Shown here in pieces: positions 1-14,182 of a DNA stretch of 64,000 nt; within the stretch, counting starts at the first letter, position 1; each line of letters begins with the position of its first letter. A model generated the notes under the pieces. It did not search any database. It was not told the origin of the DNA and was given only the letters and a program-made list of their open reading frames with translations. The stretch comes from Colius striatus (taxonomy: Eukaryota; Chordata; Aves; Coliiformes; Coliidae), in contig NC_084781.1 of the NCBI RefSeq assembly GCF_028858725.1, forward strand, positions 1,744,513-1,808,512, written 5' to 3'. The translations under genes were made by a program, and so were the position numbers.

Positions 1-3000
1 TCATCTAAGCCATATATCAGGGATAGAGTGCAAAAGGGGAAAACTGGTGGAGGCTAGACTTTCACTTCTAATTCCCACCTATACAGAATGGGGGAGGAGA
101 AACATTTCTTCCTTTCTTTTTTTAGACAAGCCATTCTACATTCCCCCATATACTTCACATCCCATTTTCATTTCTATTTTACATAACTCTATTCTTGAGC
201 ATGATCATTTACCTTCATGTTTCTAAGATCTGCATTTATGCATAGGCTTAAGGGGAATATTTAAAGTATTTGTTGAAAAAGCAGTAAACCCAAAGAAATA
301 GTATCCTCATTGCAATCCCTACACAGGTCCTGCTGGAAAACAGCAAATGCTACCAACTTCCATGGTCTCAGGAGTCATGCCTGGAAAAGTCCAGAGCACT
401 TTTTCTCCCTCTAAAGCCTTTTCATTGCAACATTTTCCATAGGTACTGAAAGGCATGAGGCATTCTCCCGGAAATTCTTCAAGTTACTTTGCCTAGGTTT
501 TAAGATAGCATTTTATTCCATGTTATTTTTTCTCTCTTCCACCACAAATCAGATTTGCAACAAAACAATGCAACCTCTCATGTCATTTTCTTCCTCACCG
601 ATGATTCTGTTTTGAAAGTTTGTTTTTCCTGGGGAAAACTAAGATGACTTTGAAAGAAGATGTTACACTAGACTAGTAGAGAGCAATTTTTCCAGCCTAG
701 TTGTTGGGCCTGGCATGCATTTCCATCTCATAGCAGGGTAAGAGAAACCAAACACCTTGAAGGCTGCAAGAAAAAAAGAGAGATTTGCAAGTGCTAGTTG
801 CTACTGAAACCCTCAGCCCTCGAAACACTAAAGTCTATTTGCAACATAAAAAAAGAAAACACACAAACAGTGGCAAACAGATGGGACAAACAGAAGAAAG
901 GGAAAGTGTAAATTGATTTGGCCAGGACAATGTTGGAAGATGTCTACAAGTACTTAATAGAGTTAAATGTTTAAAAAAGAAAATCATTTCCCTGTAAGTT
1001 CAGGCACCGAGGTGGTAAATAGCACCGTATGTCATACCATATGTTAGTCAGCAAACAATCGTAACAAATCATCTTTCAAAAAGCATCCTCTAAAGCTACA
1101 CATTATCCATATTTCCCCACACAAACAGGAACTCCCTTTTTTTAAGCAGTGACATGAGAAAATTCAGGTGCTGTTCAAATGTTAATCCTCTCAAACACCA
1201 GGCGTACCAGCCCACAATGTGCAAGTCCAGTGGCTAGAAAGGGTCAATGTATTCTGCAAGGATAATAGTGCCACTGACACATTAGAGTCTTAGCTCTTAA
1301 CCTCACGCTTAGCGAACCCACATGCTCCCCTCACTTAAAAACAAAGACTCTTTTTATTGTTTTTTATTACTTTCTGAACTCAGACCTGCTGAACCAACTA
1401 GGAAAATCCATACATGGCTTTCATATGTTTCACAAGGTCTGTTGATCCAAAAGGAAGAGTTTGCCTTTGAACACTACAAAGACTAATCGGATATTGAATA
1501 TATGGGAAGAGATCAAGTTGCCTGTGATGTTATTGTGGATAATTAAATATAACAGCAAGATCGTTCAAATGTCTCCTTCTTACACAGTTACTGTCAAGCT
1601 CCTCATACAGCACTTTGTCTAGCAACTTGCTAGCAAATTACAGGCAAGAATTAGAAGACTTGAAAGCTGGTACTTCAACTCATCTATACATGCTCATGTA
1701 TTAACAGATCAGATATTCCCACCTTAATTCCTAAAAGTCCTTACAGGTAGGTAAGCTACCAGTGATGCTCATACTGCTCAAAGAAGTTTGCTGCAGTGCA
1801 GCATGAAGAATGAAACTCCAGGAGAGAAATGACCTTTGTCAGGGTATGCAGGAGGATTATGCACACACTTAGGCCTAGAAATTAATTCCAGGGATAAAAA
1901 TCCCAGAACCAACCACTCCTGAGTGTTACTGTCATCTTGCTGAAGCTGCTATGTTTGTAAAGATAGCTTTAAAAACTTGTGAAAGATTTTTATTCAAGTT
2001 CATACCCCCCAATGTTATTTTTAACCAGGAGCATTTTTGCAGTGTACACATAGGAAAAGCATCAGATCTCTGTCTCTCTGAAAGCTTATCCCACCAGATT
2101 TCACATATCAGTTATCACACACAGATGGTCCAGAACCATGTGGTTATTCAATTACCAATACCTTCCCTTATTGTCACAGTTCCTGAGAAACTACACAACA
2201 CAAATTATTTCTGACTTGTTTGCTGATGTCCAGTTTATCACTCTGAACACTTGAATAGCTTCCAGAAACACATTTCATAGAAAGAGCACCTATAGAAAAT
2301 GATACGCTTCATGTATTGTATAGATTATGGGCCTGCAGTTTCCTGACTTAGACATTTTCAGCCCTCTATCAATCAAGATCTGCTGCTCTCCTGGATCAAA
2401 AATAACAGAATGCCCAAGCCCAACACAGGAAAACATATTCTTTGCCAAATTTTGCTAAGAAGTGTCTCTACAGTATTTCAAATATAAGACTAGATAGTTC
2501 AGAGCTCAAAAAACTTTTAACTACTTTCCCACATGGACCTGCAATAGCATTTTGTATTCAAAATGAATCACAGTGTTCATATTGACCCTTGAGTCAGTCT
2601 AAGTCACTGCATTTCTAAAAAATTACAAAAACACATTTAAATTACTTCACAGATTCCTCTTCTGAATGCATGTACCAAATAATGAGGAGCTCTTGAACCA
2701 CAGCAAGGCACGCTGCGAAGACCTTCACCCAAACAAATCTGGAAGCATCACGCTGTCAGCACGTTTTTCTGAGACAACAAGGTCACCAGGTTAAGTATAA
2801 CAGGGTTTTTCTGGCATTCTGCTGACTTATCTGTTCATACCAAAGAATTCTTCAAACCTGTTTAACGGGTTGCCAACTTTCGACTATGCAAGTTAGTTCC
2901 ATGTTCATTGCTCATGCAAATTGGTGCAGTCTCTAGCAGAAATTACAATGCCTTACTCCAAAGCTGGAATTCACTACAAAAACCCCAGGAAGGGGCTATT

Positions 3001-6000
3001 CATTATTTTGAAGCATCCCAGTTTGTGAAAAACTATTTGGTGTTTACAGAGAGTGTTAAACACTTTGACCTTGGGTCTGTTATGTCAGAAGCTAACAGAG
3101 ATGTGAATACTGTAATATATCTACTCATTTCTCATGCTCATTATCATTTAGAGTCCCTTATCTTCAGCAGTAACAAGTTCCAGCAGTTTTATTTATTAAT
3201 GAATACTCCCTCCTATTATTTGTGAGAAGAATGCACGTTTAACAAAGCTTCACTGTTCTCCAGACTGGTCACAAGGGGTTATTTAGATTGCAAGAAACAC
3301 AAATTGCTGATTTGTGTTCTGAAACAGATTTAGGGAGTACTCCTATTGAACCATTTCTCCAGATGAATTGAATAGTGTCAGTTTTGTTTTGCTTCTCTTA
3401 TTTTATTCTCCAAACACAGGCTACAGGTTTTCAGACAGGAATTTAAACTCTCTAAATCTGTTTTAGAATGCAAATCAATAATAACCTAGGAAACACCTTG
3501 AAAATCAAGCATCTACATTAATTCCTCTTCTTATTGTAAACTTCATAAAGAATTAGGAAGATTAGAGAAGGCACACTGAGACACTTTCTATTTGTTATGT
3601 GTCCCATCGATTCTGAAGCCATATATCCTTTTATTTTTCCCTCCTGGAATACCAAATTTGTGAGCCAGGTTTTCTAAAGTGCAATTTTTCATACCTGCTC
3701 CCACACACTGCTCTCAGTGGTGTGCATACACGCACACAAACCTTTAGTACTTTGTGCCTACAGGAGTATTCAAAAGGGAAACTCCAGCATGCATATGCAT
3801 AAGTTAACACTCAGATGGAAATCCAAAACTACACAAAGAATTCAGAACTGCATTTCTTTATGTATTCAAATTTCTGGAAATTTTTAACACATAAATGAGA
3901 GAAGCAACACAGCCTCAAGAACTAGCCAAAACAACCAGTGCCAGGAATTTCTGAGCAACTGTCCCAGCAATCACTGACAATATGGCCCTTAGCAAATCCA
4001 CACGACATCTCCATGTTAAGGAATTCCTTGTCCAAAAGGGTAAAGAGGATTTTTAATTCTCTCAAAGGACGATTATGAAGATTAATTAAGGTCTGAGCAG
4101 TGCTTTGAAGATCAAAACTGCTATGCTGTTATTTATTATTAAAGAACAACAAAGTGCATTCTTGTTGTCTATAATTCAACTTCATAGAGAAAACAGTGAA
4201 GGAGTACATGTGCTGGAGTGCATAAATTAAATCTCCCTGCCCTGACAAGCTGTGATTTGCATAACTGCATTTTCAGTCACCAAAACCCCATCAGTAAATC
4301 TATACTCATCCCTTTGAAATATTTTAAAGGCCTTAAGGACTATAACCAATATAGTTTCTCTTCTGATTCTTTTCCAGGATAAGCTTTTCCTATCAGATAT
4401 TTCTGCCTCAGGTCAGCAATGCCTTTTATCCCATATGCAGCCCTGGGATTACTCGCACGCAAACATCAGACATCGTCTAAAGTGCTTTGCTAAATCAGAA
4501 ATTCAATACCTATTTTGGATGATTCCATTCAAAAAGAGGACAGTGACAGCCTGGCATTGTGGGTAATTTTGGGGAAGCCAGAGGGGAAATCACAATTGTT
4601 TTAGAGCTGTGTTTTCTTCATGGGTTTTCCCATTAGAACGTGACTAAGCTACATCACAAAGTGTTTCACAAAAATGTCCACTACTGAAATCTACATAGAA
4701 ATACTATGGTGTATGGACAATTTTCACTCACTTCAAACTCACACAAACATATAACTTCTAAATTATTTCCTAGAAATGCTACCATATTTCAATTGTATTC
4801 TTAAAACACGGAATCATCTGTATCTTGGCAGCATCTCCACAAAAACACAAAAGTGGAAGAGTCTTAACGATCTTTAAATACATTTGAAAATCCAGAATCT
4901 TAAATCTTGCACCACAGCCGTGTTTTCCTGATCTTTTTCAAATAGCTACAGCAGGAGATCAAGTTTTCCAGCATCTCAGCACTGGGATGTAACAGTGCAA
5001 ATATTTAATGGAAACAAGAAAACAAGCTGTTGGACCAGGAGGGTAGGGAGCACAGAAAACTGATGGCACCTGGACAGGTAACTACCACCCCGACACTTTA
5101 AAAGACATTGCTAAGAAAGAGTCCAGTATCTGCAAGATGCTGAGCACCTCTCTGTTGTGTCAGCCCCTATCACCTCTTCACAGGAAATACTTAAATGTTA
5201 TTGGATTACTTCTTGGCTCTACTCCCATTTTCTTAGTTAGCAGCATATCCTTATTAAAAACACAGAGACCAGATTGTGAACTTCTGTACTTTTTAGACTG
5301 CTTTCAGGAGAAAGTTGTGTTATATTTAGCAGCCATATGGCATCCCTCCTCCACACACGTTTTCTAGTGGTAAGAACTGACAAATTAAGTTTTCTAAAAC
5401 ACTGATCTATATGTTTTCATTTCCAATTTCAATCTTAAAAGTTAACTGCTGTTTAATTTTTAAACTCACCATTTGACAAACAGGAATTGCAAGGAGTATC
5501 TGTAGTGAATGATGCAATCAAGAAAAGGTTTTCTTGCACCTAGGTAAAAATGCTTAGAAAGCTGCTAAGCTGTATTCTACATGGCTAAATTCTCCCCAGA
5601 TTAATACAAAATGGGCACATAATTAAATAGCCAAGGATATACTGGGTTCCTTATGCAGTCTGCAATTACTTTGTGTATGGATGACTGACAATTTTAGGTA
5701 AAGAATGCTCTCTAGAATGAAATCTTTAAAAATGACAGGAAAATGCACAGTGACAACCATCCTGTACATCATAAGGAACTTCAAAGATCCAAGGGCAACC
5801 ACCATACAGCATTCCCAGCCAGGTTACATACTGCCTGGATGACAGAAAGCTGAATTTCCCTATAGCACAGCTTAACGTTATAGAATCTGCAGCCAAAGAT
5901 TAGAAAGAAGACAACAGTTTTAAGAAGCAAGAGATTTGGTACAGCTGAAAAGGCAGGATGCACCATAAAAACTTCACCCTGATTGTCACCCCGTCATGGA

Positions 6001-9000
6001 TTCACTCCTTATGGAGAAGAAGAGAAAAAAGGAGGGGAGGAAAGGGACTGAAGGCTTCTAACAATTTAACACTCAAAAAAATAAACAGATTGCTTTCCTC
6101 TCTAACAGCAAGAATCACTGCTTGAAATACTTAGCTGTCAACTAAATCATGCCTCATTGCTATTGTCTTCCTGGTATCTGGAGCTTTTCCAATCTTCTGT
6201 GTGCTTTTCTGAGGACCAGGGACCCAGAGACCACCCCAAGCCATTCTCTGGCAGGCCAAGCTGGCTGCAGCCACCTGAACATCACTTCCCTGCAAACTGA
6301 TGCAGAGAGTGCCCTCTCCAACAGTGACAGAACTAAGCCAGGCAGAAGAACACCAGATGCCAGAACTCATACTGGATGGTGCTGACCTCCCAACAGCTTT
6401 CTTACAGGAGCCTATGTGGGGCAACCCCAGCCTTTCCCTCTGCCCAAACAATTCCAAAGCAACACAGAGCAGTTCTTCAGCAAGAGGGACAGACATGGAC
6501 ATTACATGCATGCCTGAGCACACTTAGGAGCTGCATGCACAGGCTGAGAAAGATAAATGAACAACTGTTTTTTCCAGCTGGTGTGTTATGTTCATTACTG
6601 AAAGAAAGATAATAAACAATACCGTGGTTTCTCTCCCTCTGCACAGGGCAATTTAGAGAATATGTTCTTTCAGTACAGCCCATCCTATCTTTAAGCCTTG
6701 TAAAATTCAGAGGTGAATGATATAGCACAAATTGCTGCCTGAAGCAGAAGCTTTATGCTGGAGAACTCACTGGAGACTGTAACCCTCAACACATCAGTCA
6801 ACAAGCTTTGCAGAGAAGTAACAACTTCTTCAGAGCACTGATTATTTCCTCCTGTCTTCCTTGAGGAGGTGGCTATCACAGAACGAGAAATAATTGTGAA
6901 ATTAGAACACCAACAAGAAGCTGGGGAAACAAATTGCTTCATAGGCCAGAATTACTTGCATAGAACATTGGAGTGAGAACAAAATGTTTAAGGATGCAAT
7001 CAATCATTCAGATTTCTACAAAAAGAAAAGCAAAAAGCTCACAGACTCATTTGTTTAAAGCTTGTCTCAGTAAAAGTGACAGAGTAACCATTCCTGCATA
7101 CTTGATTATCACATCAGAGCTTGGTAGGAAGAATGAGTAGGAAAGTCTTCCAATTAACTAACTTTTTCTTTTTGCTTTAAATGTGGTTGTTGAACACTGC
7201 TGTGGAAAGTTGTAGGGAAAAGCAGATCTCTGGTCTTCTGGCAGTTTTTCCCATTCTTGAACAATTCCTCCTTCAGACAGGCAGCCACAAAGGTTCAAAG
7301 GTCCCCGCAGCTTTTGTTCTCTGTTCCAGAGTAGTTACAAACAAACTTTTGTTCCTGTCTCTTCAATGAAATAAGCTGCAGCAGTTACCAATGACTGAAC
7401 TTTACATGTGAAGCTTGCCTCACTCATCATTCAACTATGGACTACTGAATCTCATTTACCCTTTCAAGAAGAAATTCTCACAGCTTCTTTGGAAATAAAA
7501 ACCCACTAGTGCTTACTGAATGAACTGCCAGGAAACAGGCTACACTTCTGTATATACACACAAGTGAGAAATTAACTAAATGCTTTGCTTTACAGATATG
7601 TTTCAAAGAAATTGTTTTGGTTTATCTGAATATAATATTTACAGCTATTGCTTGTTCATGAATCATACAAAGAGTAAAGGGGTAAATCCCAGCAAATACT
7701 CAACAGCTCTTGCAATAATTATGCTCAAACAGGGATTGACTGTCCAGCTACATTCTCTTTCTTAACAGCCAGGCTTATGCCTCTAGTGAAGTAAGAAAAA
7801 TTGTGACATTTGCATTTGGAAAACTGTTTTGTTTTACATCAGCACCAAAAAAAAGCATCAAACTGCTTCAAAACACTGAGCACTGTATCTTTTCTTTCCC
7901 CCAGGGCACTCACATGCACCTTGAACACCCCAAGTATTGAGACCAAATAGTTCACCCCCAAATGCCAGGAAACAGTTACTGAACTGATAAAAAAAACCCC
8001 AATTTTAACATTTTAATAGACAATTGTTTAGTCAGTCATAATTGTGTCTCAGATAATACATAGAGGATTAAACACAGTTTTCTTTAAGAAGGAAGAATTT
8101 TCAAAGCACTTATAAGAACTTATAAGTAACACCTTGCCATCAGAGTTATTTTTAGCAAAACTGATTATCTCAATCTGCCAGTAAGTGATGACAAAGCTTT
8201 TAGAATACCACCTTTTATCCTTGTATCTTGAAAGCAACTTAATTAAATCACTGTCGTCCTCCTCTACAGCTGCAGGACTACTACTATGTCCATGTACTAC
8301 CAAACTACCCACTGACACAAATGTGAATCACAGAGTGTGATGTCACACGAGCATCCTTCTGCTGTAACAAATTTTAATCTGCTTTATGACTTTATGCTTG
8401 CTGTAAGGTCAAAGCTAAAATAGCACAGGACTGATAAATCAACTAGCATAAAACCTGCTTAAAAAGTAAACTAACACAAGCTAAATTTGAATAGTCACAG
8501 TGAGTTTATCCAAAAGTGATGCTTTGCATCGTGTGATCCTGATGTTACAAATCCACTACCTAAGGCCATAATTCGTGCTGTGGCTGACCAAGTGTCCCTC
8601 CATTCAACAAATAACCTCAGGGATATTTAAGCATTTAATTGTTACCCTGAAATCCTTATGAACCCAGGTGGTTCTGTGGTCTTGGTTTAATGAATCAATG
8701 CCAGAAATGAGAGAAACACCACTTTCTGTGATTCTTAAAGACTTATAATGGATACACTAAATCAATGCTTTCCACTCACAAACATTGAAGGCCAAGATGT
8801 GGAGAGGTAAAAGCACTGCATATACCAGGAAGGGAATGGAGGGGAAGCAACTGCAGCTTCATCAGCAAAAGCAACTGACATGACAAGGAGACAAACGATT
8901 CATTGATCAGTAGTTTATGCTGAACTATTGCTTCAACAACTGACTTCAAGCCATATCAGAAGGACATGCTGAAAATGTTGCAACTTAACTACAGAAACAA

Positions 9001-12000
9001 GGCTAAAAGAAAATACAGATTCTTAAAACAATGACTTTTAAATGGAAGATTTGAGGATATTTTATTTTCTAAACTATGGGTTGGGATTCTAAACTATGGC
9101 TGCTAAGTCATATTTTGATCTGTTATAAGATTCATAGATGACACCATGAACTCCAGAACCACATGTGTGGAGGACAGAGCAGAAGAATATCCAGTGAACA
9201 GTAAGCTGAATGGCATAATCATCACTTCACAATACCATCTAAATATATTCAAACCCTTAGTATGATGATAATATTGTCTTTAATTAAAAAGTAAGTCAAT
9301 AACATCAGGTAGAATATACATGGCACATTTACCAAACTGATTAGAATAAACCTAGTAGCATCGGTTTATCAGCTTAAACAATCAGCAGCTAATTAACTGG
9401 GCATTTAACAACTAGGTAATAAAGTTTCTTCCCAAGGAAAATCAGATTGGAAAAGTCAACATCAGCTTAAACATGATTAACTTCTTGTCCCACTGCTGGT
9501 AAAGCAAATCCAATTTACTCAAAATTTTAAAGAGCAGTTTTCAATTATTTCACACACTCCCGAAGAATCTAACACTAGGTACACACAGATGTGGTGAGTT
9601 AGTCTGTTCTCAGGTGTGTAAAGACTCCAGCAACACAAAACATTACCTCAGTAAAATACACAAAGCCTTCTTTATACGCTCAACAGCAGCCTCAGCCTTG
9701 TGACCTGTATTGCAGAAGCCCCCACAGATGTTAACAAAAAGCCTTACAGGAGACAAACTATGTACATGTATAATACACACCACATGTATAATATGCAACA
9801 AAATATTAATGTGGAGTATTTCGTACATATTTTTCCATTTCTTCTTTACTACTCATTTCTAAAACTGAAAACAGACAGCAAATAAACTCTTCTATGTAAG
9901 ATTTACATGTTTTGCCTGGTTTCAGCCAGCACATGCACCCTCCTAGGAACTCAGACACACAAACCACTCAACGATCTACATTTCTAAAGTGGTTTACACA
10001 GCAGAAATCGATCCAAGACTGAGAAAAGGTGTGGAAAAAACATAGCAATTCACCAACAGAAAGAAGTAAAAGCAGGATTCAAATGAGCAGCTCACAGAAG
10101 TGACAGCTCTGCTGCCTTCCCACATTTTTGACCCAACACAATAATTAGGAAGAGGAAATTTAAGCTCTCCAACTGTAATTGTTCAGCACCAAAGATGACA
10201 ATTTGTTTTCAGCTACAACACGGATTAAAAAAACCCCAACCAACCGACCACAAAACAATAGAAACAAAAACTCCATAAAGTTAATAATGAAAAGAAAGGG
10301 TTTCACCCAAACTGGCTCAGCTGCTAAATGACTGCTGACCCACATTATGTCCTCAGATTATGCCTTTCTTCAAATTCTGATTGGCTGAAAGACCTCATGT
10401 GCACAACAATAACTACAAAAAATGGCTTCCCTTGAGTATCCCCAGTCCTCAACATCCCTGCTCTCACATTGGCTAACGGCCCTGCAGCCAGCCTGCTCAA
10501 AGGATTAGCATAAGAACAGGAATCACTGTGAAAATCCACATGCTCCCACCGACCAGACCTGTTGACCTGCTTCACTCCAGATACCAAACTGACTTATTTT
10601 TCTAAGGAAAACGGTTGTGGACTTTCAGAGTTGATAAGCAAGTTCCTATTACAGTGTTGGACATCCCAAGGGCTGCCAGCAGACCCAAATAGTGACTCTG
10701 AACTCCCACTGTTGCAGGCACAGACATGACGTGCTCATCTTCAAGTTCAAATTCGTGCACAAGCCTGGTGGCAGATAATGGGTCTGTCAGGACCCATCTC
10801 GGGTCAGATCTACCATGTTCATCATAAAATCCCATCACCAGCAAGCTCATAGGCTCTGCTGGTACAAGAAGCTGCTGTAGTCCACTGAAGGCTGAAACCA
10901 GCTACAGAAGCTCAAGTTCAAGAGCACAGCTGCAAGAGGGAACTGACCCCACACATGCACATGCTACACCTGACATCAGCCACCCATCCTTACAGTCCCA
11001 CGAGAGCAATTAGTACAGGTTTTTGCAAGTAAGATTTACAATTTTACCTACATCTCTGTACATCATTGTCCCTTTCTGCCCTCACCCTGGGATCAGTCAA
11101 AATGGCATCGAGCCAACAACAGGCAATAAGCTCTTGCCATGGTCACAGTCACTGGAATTGGATATGAACTACTACATGGATAAGAATATTTTTGAGAGGA
11201 AGTGGGAACGAAAATAATCCCCCAGTTCATGAAGAGGCCAACATCTTCCTCTTATTTGTGGAGAGGAGGACACAAAGGCCAAGGGAAACCATGCCAACGT
11301 CTCTCCTCTATACAAACTCTTCTAGCCATAATAAAGTATGAAAAACATCATTTATTTTTGGAAATCTGTACATTGGGTTCCGGCAAAACACGCTGATTTC
11401 TTTGTATAAACACATTACAGCATTTGACGTATTTGTTTTGAAATGAGGGAAGTTGACTGGAATCACCCCCATAATGTGGTCTGACACTTCATGCAAAACA
11501 ATGCATTCAAACAGAAAAATGACATTTCCTTTTCAGAAGTTTACAAAAGAAACAGAAACCCAAGGGAAAACGGCTGAAGTAACACTATTGCCCTTTTTGT
11601 TACATTTCCTCCACTCCTTCTGGGATCTTGTCCCCAAGTCACTGAGTTACCACTGCAATCCTTCCCCCTTAAATTCAATTACATCACCGTTGCCCTCACT
11701 TTGCATTACAGAAGAGACTATAAAGAACTGGGATTCCCGTATTTCAAACCCATCAGCAAGTGGCATAAAAGCACTGCAACATCCAGCAATCAAAAAAGTA
11801 AAACACCTCCCTAATGATGGTTCTGCTGACTTGCCTTAGACACTCTTTCAGAAACTTGATAAATATACTGTCAACAAATAAATCCCAGGTTAAGATCACA
11901 AGCTGAAAAACTGAAGAATAATTTGCTTCTGGTAATGGACTAATATTTCTTTCCATTATACAGGGTATTAACACTATATTATTGCTTTCAGTTTCATTGT

Positions 12001-12560
12001 TTCCCCAAATACTGGGGTCTACAAAACACATATTGCCAGACTCAAGTCCTTTTTTCCCCCTCCTTTATCATCTCAATCAATTGCTCTTAAAGGAAGAAAC
12101 TTTTGATTCTTCCAGGTGGCTCCAGTGTGTTCCAACATTATAAAACCACGAGGGTGCACTCCCTGCTATGGCACAAGCAACCTCCAGTAAGTTTAAAGAA
12201 AACAAATCAGTCCAAGCACAAGAACTATTTGCTTGTTCTTTTCTCATGAAGAACACGTAATATTTTACCAGTCAAAATAAATTGTTCACTCAAGGCTAAC
12301 CTAATTTTGCAAAATTGGAATAAAAAGACATCTGTGCAGTGGGGAAAAAAACCTGCACAATTCTAAATATGCACATGAAGGCCACTGGTTCCTGTTCTCT
12401 AGGAAAAAGTATCTATCCCCTGCTCAAACAGCAAACACTTGAAATGGATATTCCTTTAAGATTCTTGGAAACCTACTCATGCTGCTCCATATCGAAGAAG
12501 AGCATCTGGACAGTTTTGGATAACATGCTTTAGGGTTATAGCTTTTTCTTGAAGAGAAAT
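1..12560. other. AT-rich gene-free stretch, probably intron 1 of the minus-strand gene
   Basis: No exon with both coding character and splice sites was recognised on either strand. Small direct duplications are visible at 9067-9099 (20 bp spacing, TTCTAAACTATGG), 9764-9793 (18 bp spacing, ACATGTATAATA) and 8107-8127 (ACTTATAAGA, 11 bp spacing). No CR1 copy was noticed. Given the minus-strand donor at 13762, this fits a long first intron, but it could equally be intergenic. Confidence 0.5.
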
Positions 12561-12621
12561 AGTTTATTTTAAGCTTCCACTTTCTTGCCTTTTAACCTGC
12601 TCCTCCAAACTGAATTCTTAC

Positions 12622-12739
12622 CAATGACAGTATCAACCAACACCACGAAATAGACGCCCATTCCAGCCAAGGCTGTCCAAGCCTCTGTCCAAAGTGCTGT
12701 TTTCTGCAATATCTCACGTGGAAAGTACAGGGGTGCCAT
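12622..12739 (-). CDS. Speculative minus-strand exon, unrecognised small membrane-type protein
   Basis: On the minus strand an ATG at 12739 opens 39 codons ending in phase 1 at a good donor, CATTG|GTAAGA (intron from 12621). The peptide begins MAPLYFPREILQ and contains a likely membrane segment at about residues 21-38 (rich in A, G, V, F, L). I do not recognise the family. The upstream acceptor is unclear: a pyrimidine-rich stretch ending in AG lies near 12823, but the frame is not obviously continuous from it. If real, it could belong to the minus-strand gene starting in the CpG island. A chance open frame is at least as likely. Confidence 0.18.
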
Positions 12740-12744
12740 AAAAA

Positions 12745-13555
12745 AATTACTAGTTCCCATCACCTTCTTACAACTCAACAGTCATTGGTCCAGAGCATTG
12801 GTTTGTGATACAAGGCAGGTTCTCAGAAGAGAAAGACAGGACCCATAGTATGGAAAACAGGATTGTATATGAGTACACACATCTGAGTTTCAAAGGTTAA
12901 TTTACCTCATTTACCTCAAGTTGAGGCCATTGCTCGCTCAGATTCCAAACACCTTACAGATGTTTCCTTACAAGAGTCTGCACTGTTATCCTTTGCTCAC
13001 CACCCTGTTGCAATCTGATGTGAAAGCTAACCGAGATCTGCCAGATAAAATCAGCTCCACGCTCACACCTCAAATGACTGTTGGGTACTCCTCCATTTCA
13101 GTGTCCTAGCAAACAGATGTCACCCGCTGAGCACCCTCAGTGACTCGAGCAAACCCACGGACATCCACTGCACCTGAAAATGTCTAACAAGGCTCTAAAA
13201 GGGCCCCATTAAATATACCACAAAGAACAGCCAACACAATGAAGAAGAGGGCCAAGCACAAAGCCGGACAGCAGCTGCACGCTAGCCAGGGAGCATAACG
13301 CCTGGGAACGGCACACACAGGCTGAGATCCTAATTATCCTTTCTTTCCCAAGAAATGATTCCTTGGCCACGGACACATTTATCATCTATCCATCTCAGAG
13401 ACCTTCCCTGGAGTACAGCGACTGAACGCGTGCTGTCAATCGCGGGTGAGGAGAAGGGAAGGAAAAGCCATTAAAAAAATAAAACCGAGCCAAACAACAA
13501 AAGAAAACCCCACCACAAGAGAAACACGACTTCTTTTATTTCGTTATTTTCTTCT
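12745..13555. other. Flank of CpG island, no gene seen
   Basis: A transition from AT-rich to GC-rich sequence, with the first CpGs appearing near 13140. Nothing specific is visible apart from A-rich and pyrimidine-rich runs near 13470-13560. Confidence 0.5.
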
Positions 13556-13701
13556 TCCCCCTCCCGGCCAGGCTGAAACTCCCCTGAACACCGGCCGCGC
13601 GAGCGGAGCCGTTGGTGAGGCGGCCCCGGCACGCGCCCCCTCCCCTCACCCGCCGCCGCCTTCGCGACATGTGGGGCTGTATCGCGACAGGAGCACCCCT
13701 C

Positions 13702-13716
13702 CACACACACACACAC
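13702..13716 (+). repeat. (CA)7 microsatellite in the CpG island
   Basis: A short perfect CA run within the CpG island, just downstream of the minus-strand donor, so probably intronic for the minus-strand gene. Confidence 0.85.
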
Positions 13717-13762
13717 CCCTCCTCCCCCTTCCAACACAACCCTCTCCCTTCCCCACACTCAC

Positions 13763-13900
13763 CTCGCTCCGCCACAGCGGGGGCCGAGCCCCGGACCCTC
13801 CTACGTCCGCCTACCAGCCGCTTCCCTCCGCTAACGCCGACATGGCCGCCGCCACAGGTGAGGACACGACGGGGAACGAGGCGAGAGGATAGGCTCCGGC
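13763..13900 (-). other. Candidate non-coding first exon of a minus-strand gene (possibly ARHGAP32)
   Basis: Read on the minus strand, the CpG island ends in a textbook donor, GCGAG|GTGAGTG, with the last exon base at 13763. The 5' edge is unknown and 13900 is nominal. Within it the ATG at 13843 opens only ten codons before TAG (ending 13811), so the exon looks like 5' UTR with a short upstream ORF and coding would start in a later exon. Gene identity is inferred from the usual neighbour of BARX2. No ARHGAP32 coding exon was recognised between 1 and 13560, which fits a long first intron. Confidence 0.45.
13842..13857 (+). CDS. Candidate plus-strand first coding exon (Met-Ala-Ala-Ala-Thr) with splice donor
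   Basis: ATGGCCGCCGCCACAG is followed directly by GTGAGG, a good donor, and is preceded by GCCGAC, a strong Kozak context. The coding part is 16 nt and leaves phase 1. The exon would overlap the minus-strand first exon head-to-head, so the two readings may be alternatives. No following exon could be assigned: the plus-strand candidate at 38193 needs an incoming phase of 2. It may be the first exon of a small protein gene, of a divergent lncRNA, or a chance GCC-repeat plus donor. Confidence 0.3.
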
Positions 13901-14076
13901 GTCCGTTGGGTGAGGGGGAACCGCGTCCGGCACACGCCCCCCTCACACACACTCACTCACACGCACTCGCTCCCTGGCTCAGTGAAAAGCTCCGGGGCCC
14001 ATGCGCGTTGCTGTGGCTCGTTTAGCTCCGCCTCGACCGCCGGTGAAGGGCGTGGCTGTGCCGGGGATGAGGGGCC

Positions 14077-14089
14077 GTGCGCGCGCGCG
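14077..14089. repeat. Alternating (GC)n run, Z-DNA prone
   Basis: GTGCGCGCGCGCG is a 13-nt alternating purine-pyrimidine tract inside the CpG island, near the putative transcription start region. Such tracts can adopt Z-DNA under negative supercoiling behind an active polymerase. No function is shown. Confidence 0.5.
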
Positions 14090-14182
14090 GCTGAGGCGGG
14101 GGGCGGCGGAGGCTGAGCGGGCGCCCACCCACCCGTGTGAGGGGAGCTTGAGGGGCTGCTGAGGGGCCTCTTCGGACGCCTG

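Noticed and set aside
10602..10850. 82-codon minus-strand frame with acidic middle part
   Set aside because: No flanking splice sites or family resemblance; treated as chance.
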